DNA of 18,922 nt from an uncultured Streptococcus sp. (GTDB lineage Bacteria; Bacillota; Bacilli; Lactobacillales; Aerococcaceae). This document shows, piece by piece, positions 14,116-18,922 of this stretch. The DNA lies in contig CAJZJI010000001.1 of the NCBI GenBank assembly GCA_916049935.1, positions 1 to 18,922 on the forward strand, given 5' to 3'. The notes below the pieces were generated by a model. It was not told where the DNA came from, did no database searches, and saw only the letters and a list, made by a program, of their open reading frames with translations. The number at the start of each line of letters is the position of its first letter. Position 1 is the stretch's first letter. The position numbers and the translations under genes were made by a program.

Positions 14116-16272
14116 ATGAGTTTTTCAAAAATTAATGATTACTTGGAAAAGTATAAAGTGGGGGTAGCCTATTCATTTATCCTCGTTTCTATTTTAAGTA
14201 TGAGTTCTCTTATTTATAAAGTGGCAAATCCAATTTATAAAGGGTTATCTGCTTTAGTTTTCGTATTCATTTTAGTTTCCCTTTTAGGTGGCTTTAAGAA
14301 AATCAAGGCGGACGTAAAATTTTTAATATTATTTGGATTAGTTGCTGGAAGTCATTTGTTGTCAGCATTAGTGAATCGTTCAGGTAATTTTCTTGGAAAT
14401 ATCACGGAAGTTATTTTTATGGTTACGTATATTTTGTTATTTGTTATGTTAGAAGCAAAACAATTGCAGAAAGTATTTCAAATGACAGCTGTTACAGTTC
14501 AAGTTATATCTTTTCTATCTGCTTTATTTGCATTAATTTTATTTTTTGCAAGAGTATTAATCTTATTTAAAGTAGGAAATCGTTCTTATTCATATGGTGT
14601 TTTGAACGGAAGAGTTTGGGGTATTGTTAACCCTAATGCTAGTGCTATTTTTACCTACATTAGTATTGTTTTAGCTCTTTATTTAATACATCAAGGACAT
14701 AAATATTCGGTGTATTTCAAAGTTAACAACATCATTCAAGTAATTTATTTTGCTTTGATGCAAAGTCGCGGTGCACTACTATCATTACTATTAATGATTG
14801 GATTATATTTTGCTTTTGTCGCAAGAGGAAAACTTGCTAAAAGATTCATTGCCTTTCTAACTGTTGCCATCCTAGTCTTTGGTACAAATGTAGGGATTAG
14901 TTTTGCTGCTTCAAAATATATAACTTCTAGTCGAGCAACTGTTTTTAATTTTGATAAAACTACAAAAATATCAGATAATGCATCTTCATCTTCAGAGGTT
15001 GCTAATGAATTGCACTTAATTGAGACAACACCAAGTGGAAGAACGCATATTTGGAAAAGTGCATTGAAAATGGGAAGTGTAAAACCGGTATTCGGCTACG
15101 GTGTTCGAAATGTACCGAATTACTATTCTCAGTACTTTAGTAAATATGAAATTCAAAACTCATTAATTGGTGGTAATTTCCATAATATCTTTATTACCGT
15201 ATTCGTAAGTTCTGGTATTGTGGGGTTAATTGCCTTTATGATGCTATTAGGATATATCATTCAACGTTTCGTAAGATACCTATTTATTTCGAAGAAAAAT
15301 TCAGATAAATTAGTGATGATTCTATTCTTCGGAATGTTGTTAGGGCAATTGTTCGAAAGCCAAATTATGTATTCAACAAACTTCATTAACATTATGTTTT
15401 GGTTTGTTGCAGGTTATGGATTGATGATTTGTAACCGAGATGAGAAAATTCGCTATCAAGAAGTGACAGATGTCCAAGAAATTCAACAAATGGAACTAGG
15501 CATTATGGAATACATCCATGAAGTTTGCAATAAAATTGGAGTGAAGTACTTCTTAGCGTATGGAAGTTTGATTGGTGCAGTTCGCCATCAAGGATTTATT
15601 CCATGGGATGACGATATGGATATTTGTATGTTAAGAGATGACTATGAAAAACTCCAAGATTATTTAATTGCAAATCCTTCTGAACGTTATCAAGTGATGT
15701 CATATAAGAACAATCGTAATTATGTTTATCCATTTATGAAAGTGATGGACAATCAAACATATCTAATTGAAGAAGATGTTCGTATCGATTCAAATATGGG
15801 GATTTACGTTGATATTTTCCCAGTGGATGGATATGAAGATGATCAAGCATTTAAAGATAAAATGACAACGATTATTAAAAAGCGTCAATTAAGTTGTTAT
15901 ACATTCAAAGGAATTACGAATAAGAACAGCTTTATCAATTCCCTTATTCGCTATGCTTCTGTTATCGCATTTTATTTCACAGATACAAATAAATATGTGA
16001 AGCAAATTGACGAACTGGCTAAAACAAGAAAAGTTGAAGATTATGAGCTCGTTGATTATCTGATTTACAAAGATATGAATAAGCCAGTATGGAAACGCGA
16101 ATGGTTGAAAGATGTAACGGTTGGTCATTTTGAAGGAAGGGATTTTCTAATTCCTGTAAACTTCCATGAACTTCTAACTTCAGACTACGGTAATTATATG
16201 CAATTCCCTCCAGTTGAACAGCAAGTTTCTCATCATGATTTTAGATTGTGGAAAATAGTGGAAGAAAAATAA
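14116..16272 (+). CDS. Oligosaccharide polymerase fused to a complete LicD phosphotransferase
   Basis: 718-residue two-part protein. Residues 1-445 form a polytopic membrane protein (about 10-12 helices) of the O-antigen polymerase/ligase type, with NPNASA in one helix and a large extracytoplasmic loop carrying SGRTHIWKSALKMG, FGYG and NFHNIF, the Wzy_C-like signature; it should polymerise flipped repeat units. The last helix ends with NRDEKIR, a positive-inside signal that puts the C-terminus in the cytoplasm. Residues 447-718 are a full LicD domain: YGSLIGAVRHQGFIPWDDD (482-500) with the acidic cluster Asp498-500/Asp502, GIYVDIFPVDG, and MQFPPVEQQVSHHDFRLW. The module is about 272 residues, the same length as the free LicD at the end of the operon and its closest relative here. 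No stop, frameshift or good ribosome site is visible at the junction. AAAGGAG precedes ATG 14116. Confidence 0.88.
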   Translation: MSFSKINDYLEKYKVGVAYSFILVSILSMSSLIYKVANPIYKGLSALVFVFILVSLLGGFKKIKADVKFLILFGLVAGSHLLSALVNRSGNFLGNITEVIFMVTYILLFVMLEAKQLQKVFQMTAVTVQVISFLSALFALILFFARVLILFKVGNRSYSYGVLNGRVWGIVNPNASAIFTYISIVLALYLIHQGHKYSVYFKVNNIIQVIYFALMQSRGALLSLLLMIGLYFAFVARGKLAKRFIAFLTVAILVFGTNVGISFAASKYITSSRATVFNFDKTTKISDNASSSSEVANELHLIETTPSGRTHIWKSALKMGSVKPVFGYGVRNVPNYYSQYFSKYEIQNSLIGGNFHNIFITVFVSSGIVGLIAFMMLLGYIIQRFVRYLFISKKNSDKLVMILFFGMLLGQLFESQIMYSTNFINIMFWFVAGYGLMICNRDEKIRYQEVTDVQEIQQMELGIMEYIHEVCNKIGVKYFLAYGSLIGAVRHQGFIPWDDDMDICMLRDDYEKLQDYLIANPSERYQVMSYKNNRNYVYPFMKVMDNQTYLIEEDVRIDSNMGIYVDIFPVDGYEDDQAFKDKMTTIIKKRQLSCYTFKGITNKNSFINSLIRYASVIAFYFTDTNKYVKQIDELAKTRKVEDYELVDYLIYKDMNKPVWKREWLKDVTVGHFEGRDFLIPVNFHELLTSDYGNYMQFPPVEQQVSHHDFRLWKIVEEK

Positions 16273-16286
16273 AAAAAGAGGTTTAT

Positions 16287-17771
16287 ATGAAGAATATTAA
16301 GCTGAACGCATTAACGAATATGCTTGTGCGAATACTGAATATTGTCTTTCCTCTAATCACGGGACCGTATATTTCGCGTGTGCTGAGTAAGGAGGATTTT
16401 GGTAATTTTAACGTTGCCAATACAATATTAAATTTATTTATTCCGTTCGCTACGCTTGGAATTTACAATTACGGGATGCGTGAGATTAGTAAAGTAAAGA
16501 ATGATCGAGACAAGATTAATAAGGTATTCAGTCAGCTCTTTTATATTTCACTAATCTGTACGATTGCGACTACAATAATTTATTATATTTATGTTAGTTT
16601 CACGATTGAAACGCCAGATTTAAGATATTTATACTACATTTTAGGGGTTCAATTATTCTCTCAATTATTTTATATTGAGTGGTTAAACGAGGCTTTTGAA
16701 AACTATAAATTTATTTTTTATAAGACTTTAGTGATTCGTATCCTAATGCTAGTGGCGGTCTTCATGTTCGTTAAGAAAGCAGAGGACATCATTCCGTATA
16801 CGATTGTCATGTCTGTAATTACGTTAATAAATTTCCTTGCAAGTTTTGTATGGATCAAACGAGAAGTCAAATTTGTTAGGGTTCATGCAAAAGACATGAT
16901 GAAAATGATGAGTCCATTATTTGCAGTATTATTAATTGCAAATGCGAATATGTTGTATACGTATTTGGACCAAATTTTCTTATCTAAAATCGGTATTGTA
17001 GAAAATGTTACTTACTATGTTACGGGATATAATATTGCAACCCTTTTGGCAAGAGTCGTTAGTGGAGCCGTGAGTGTGAGTGTTCCAAGGCTTGGCTACT
17101 ATCTTGGAATAGGGGATAGAAAAGCTTATCAAGATTTGGTAAATAAAGGAAGTCAAGCCTTTTTCTTCTTCCTTGTTCCTATCTGTGTTGGGTTAGCGTC
17201 CGTCGGAATACCAGTAACTTTATTATACGGTGGAGAAAAATACTTTTTTGCTGGAATGTGTACAGTGCTCTTTGCCATTCGTACAATCGGTTGGGCATTA
17301 GAAATTATTTTCGGAACACAAGTTATTCTTGTAAATGGTTATGAGGAGAGATTAACCATTCTTTATTTCGTCGGTGGTGGAATTAACTTGTTGCTAAATA
17401 GTGTCTTATTCTTTACGGGAGTTACAGCTCCAGAGTATTACATTATTACGACAATGGCAGCAGAAATTGTTTTATTACTGCTAGAATATGTGTTTATTCG
17501 AAATATGGAATTGGTACATGTAAAACCAATACTGCATATGCTTAAGAGATATATTGTTTTATCATTAGGTTTTGTCCCAATTGCATTTGTTGTAAATCAT
17601 TTTGTTCCTTATGGACAAGTAGTGGATAAACAATTATTACTAAACATTGGTTTGACGGTCATTAGTTCAGTAATTTATTATCTAATTGCTTTGGCGATTG
17701 CAAAAGATGATTTATATCAATCAATTTTAAAAGGTGTTTTATCAAAATTAAAAATAGGAGCTAAATCATGA
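16287..17771 (+). CDS. Wzx-like polysaccharide flippase (MATE/MVF superfamily)
   Basis: 494-residue polytopic membrane protein, with roughly 14 hydrophobic helices along its length, of the polysaccharide transporter family that flips undecaprenyl-linked oligosaccharides to the outer face. Typical N-terminal features: LTNMLVRILNIVFPLITGPY, then ISRVLSKEDFGNFNVANTI, and YNYGMREISK; later YLDQIFLSKI and SGAVSVSVPRLGYYLG. The context (teichoic acid genes, LicD on both sides) suggests a role like pneumococcal TacF, which flips teichoic acid precursors. ATG 16287 is chosen because AAAGAGG lies just upstream; an upstream in-frame ATG at 16248 is inside the preceding gene. Codons are noticeably richer in ATA and AGA than in the dehydratase and TarIJ genes. 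Its stop overlaps the next start by 4 bases (ATGA). Confidence 0.9.
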   Translation: MKNIKLNALTNMLVRILNIVFPLITGPYISRVLSKEDFGNFNVANTILNLFIPFATLGIYNYGMREISKVKNDRDKINKVFSQLFYISLICTIATTIIYYIYVSFTIETPDLRYLYYILGVQLFSQLFYIEWLNEAFENYKFIFYKTLVIRILMLVAVFMFVKKAEDIIPYTIVMSVITLINFLASFVWIKREVKFVRVHAKDMMKMMSPLFAVLLIANANMLYTYLDQIFLSKIGIVENVTYYVTGYNIATLLARVVSGAVSVSVPRLGYYLGIGDRKAYQDLVNKGSQAFFFFLVPICVGLASVGIPVTLLYGGEKYFFAGMCTVLFAIRTIGWALEIIFGTQVILVNGYEERLTILYFVGGGINLLLNSVLFFTGVTAPEYYIITTMAAEIVLLLLEYVFIRNMELVHVKPILHMLKRYIVLSLGFVPIAFVVNHFVPYGQVVDKQLLLNIGLTVISSVIYYLIALAIAKDDLYQSILKGVLSKLKIGAKS

Positions 17772-18586
17772 CAAAAGAAAGAGTAATGAGTTTAGATGAA
17801 ATTAAAGAGGTAGAATTGAATATCTTAAAATATTTACATGAACTTTGCGAAAAACATGATATTAAATATTTTATAGATTTTGGTTCGTTGTTAGGGGCTG
17901 TTCGTCATGGTGGATTTATTCCATGGGATGATGATACAGATATTTCATTAGCACGTGATGAATTTGAACGTTTATACGAAGTCCTTGTAAAAGAACAACA
18001 TCCATATTATCGTTTGATTTCATTTAGAGAAACACCAGGATATCCATTTAGCTATATGAGAGTTTATGACATTCGTACTCGTCGTGACGCTGAGCTAATT
18101 GATAAGAGTGTTGTGTTAGGCACTTGTGTGGATATTTTCCCATATGATGGGGTAGTCACAGAAGAAGCTGACCGTAAAAAAATGAAACAGTACAAAAACT
18201 TCTTACGACTTTCATCTTTAAATTTCAAAGGAATTGAAATTACGAATGGTGGTTTAAAAAATATTCCGCGATATATTGCATCGGCTATTTTCAGATTTAC
18301 TTCTCCTCAAATGTGGAATTTTAAGATTGAGGAATTGGCAAAAAAATATAGCGGAGATAATTCTTCTGATTTTGCATGTACAGTATATGATTCTTACTAT
18401 CCGAAAGGAATCAAGAAAGAATGGTTGTATGATACAATTGATATGGCGTATGAAGATACAGTTCTAAAAGTTCCAAGAAAGTATCATGAAATTCTCGTTT
18501 ATGAATTCGGAGAAGATTATATGACACCACCTCCAGCAACGCAGCAAGTAGCGGGTGAAGCTAAGAACTATTGGATTGGTGAATAA
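17768..18586 (+). CDS. LicD-family phosphotransferase, stand-alone member
   Basis: 272-residue cytoplasmic LicD protein. The motif FGSLLGAVRHGGFIPWDDD (38-56) gives the metal-binding Asp54-56 and Asp58; then VLGTCVDIFPYDG, and the C-terminal FGEDYMTPPPATQQVAG. It is most similar in this window to the LicD half of the polymerase fusion: both begin with an E-I-x-x-x-E-L-x-I helix and Y-[LI]-H-E-[LV]-C before the GSL motif. The predicted reaction is transfer of a phospho-alcohol (phosphocholine or ribitol phosphate) from a CDP donor to a sugar of the teichoic acid repeat. The start overlaps the flippase stop (ATGA) with TAGGAG 7 bases upstream. Last gene of the operon, ending 36 bases before a bidirectional terminator. 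LicA/B/C needed for CDP-choline are not in the window. Confidence 0.9.
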   Translation: MTKERVMSLDEIKEVELNILKYLHELCEKHDIKYFIDFGSLLGAVRHGGFIPWDDDTDISLARDEFERLYEVLVKEQHPYYRLISFRETPGYPFSYMRVYDIRTRRDAELIDKSVVLGTCVDIFPYDGVVTEEADRKKMKQYKNFLRLSSLNFKGIEITNGGLKNIPRYIASAIFRFTSPQMWNFKIEELAKKYSGDNSSDFACTVYDSYYPKGIKKEWLYDTIDMAYEDTVLKVPRKYHEILVYEFGEDYMTPPPATQQVAGEAKNYWIGE

Positions 18587-18622
18587 GATTAAAAATCATC
18601 ACAAGAAACCATATAATATAAG

Positions 18623-18653
18623 AAATACCGATTGGAGATTCCAATCGGTATTT
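18623..18653. terminator. Bidirectional Rho-independent terminator
   Basis: Perfect 14-bp inverted repeat, 18623-18636 with 18640-18653, 3-base loop. A-rich on the left and T-rich on the right, and placed between the last LicD gene and a convergent minus-strand gene whose stop is 4 bases away, so it can serve both. Confidence 0.88.
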
Positions 18654-18656
18654 CGT

Positions 18657-18785
18657 TTATTTATAGTTCATTGCAGTTAAGGCTACTTGTAAGATGATAG
18701 CGCCGAGTGTACCGATTAACATTAATACGGCTACAACACGTGTAATTTTTTCAACTGTTGAAAGATTACGTTTTTTCTTTGCCAA
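18657..18785 (-). CDS. DUF4044-like small membrane protein (42 aa), TTG start
   Basis: Short minus-strand gene encoding a basic N-terminus (MAKKKRNLSTVEKITR) and one hydrophobic helix (about 17-36, VVAVLMLIGTLGAIILQVAL), ending AMNYK. Length, KKKR start, the VEKITRVVVV-like segment and a single helix match the small DUF4044 proteins common in Lactobacillales and other Firmicutes, whose function I do not know. There is no ATG start: TTG at 18785-18783 lies 8 bases after AAGGAG on the minus strand, and a second in-frame TTG at 18788 is the alternative. The gene is convergent with the LicD operon and shares its terminator. Family recognition is from memory of the pattern, not a search. Confidence 0.75.
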   Translation of the reverse strand: MAKKKRNLSTVEKITRVVAVLMLIGTLGAIILQVALTAMNYK

Positions 18786-18922
18786 CAAAATCGCTCCTTT
18801 TTTCTTTGCTCGGTAATAGTTTACCGTAAATCGATGTGAATTACTAGAGTTAAATGTTAAAAGGTTTTCTAAGAGTGAAAATGAGTGAAATGAAAAAGAG
18901 CTTTAGTAAAAGAAAAGCATTC

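Noticed and set aside
15424..16272. Separate LicD gene starting at ATG 15424 within the polymerase fusion
   Set aside because: The frame is continuous with the polymerase, the only upstream match to a ribosome site is a weak CAGG, and there is no stop between the parts. Kept as a possible secondary start in the fusion finding, not as a gene.
18854..18922. Open frame on the plus strand running off the window end (ATG 18854 or 18881, Lys-rich product with MKKSFSKRKAF)
   Set aside because: Only about 23 codons are visible, with no clear ribosome site or promoter. It could be the start of a divergent gene but cannot be supported from this window.
1..18922. CRISPR array, insertion sequence, prophage, tRNA or rRNA
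   Set aside because: No regularly spaced direct repeats, transposase or integrase reading frames, terminal inverted repeats of mobile elements or cloverleaf/rRNA sequences were seen.

Overview
The window is chromosomal DNA from a low-GC Gram-positive bacterium, most likely a member of the Lactobacillales. It has A/T-rich codon choice, strong AGGAG ribosome sites, a dlt operon end, a fused coaBC gene and teichoic-acid type wall genes. The fused coaBC argues against Streptococcus, where CoaB and CoaC are normally separate proteins. A relative of Granulicatella or another Carnobacteriaceae/Aerococcaceae coccus is plausible, but that is inference. No insertion sequence, phage gene, CRISPR array, tRNA or rRNA was seen, and no gene-free stretch exceeds 300 bases.

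Region 1 (1-1200) is the 3' end of a dlt operon (teichoic acid D-alanylation). It holds a 5'-truncated dltD and, overlapping its stop codon, a 38-residue membrane peptide that looks like DltX, followed by an intrinsic terminator. Region 2 (1200-3126) is a promoter, an ECF-transporter S component of the pantothenate (PanT) type, bifunctional coaBC and a terminator: a compact pantothenate-to-CoA unit.

Region 3 (3166-8055) starts from an extended -10 promoter. It encodes the start of a lipid-linked glycopolymer: a membrane UDP-GlcNAc 4,6-dehydratase (PglF/CapD type), a DegT-family PLP aminotransferase, a PglC-like priming sugar-phosphate transferase and a membrane glycosyltransferase. Together they predict an undecaprenyl-linked 4-amino-4,6-dideoxy-HexNAc, the type of sugar that begins the pneumococcal teichoic acid repeat.

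Region 4 (8092-18653) starts from a second extended -10 promoter and runs as one tightly packed unit to a bidirectional terminator. It encodes two tandem LytR-CpsA-Psr ligases, TarI and TarJ (CDP-ribitol synthesis), a LicD protein, a second glycosyltransferase, a polymerase fused to a complete LicD domain, a Wzx-like flippase and a third LicD protein. On the far side of the terminator, on the minus strand, is a 42-residue DUF4044-like membrane microprotein that starts with TTG.

Taken together, regions 3 and 4 look like an almost self-contained Wzx/Wzy-style pathway for a complex ribitol-phosphate teichoic acid resembling that of Streptococcus pneumoniae. The pathway would prime on undecaprenyl phosphate with an aminosugar, extend with sugars, add ribitol phosphate and perhaps phosphocholine through LicD enzymes, flip, polymerise, and ligate to peptidoglycan with LCP proteins. 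The most unusual part is the polymerase-LicD fusion. The choline genes licA/B/C are not in the window, so phosphocholine itself is unproven; ribitol phosphate is an equally good LicD substrate here because TarI and TarJ sit directly upstream.
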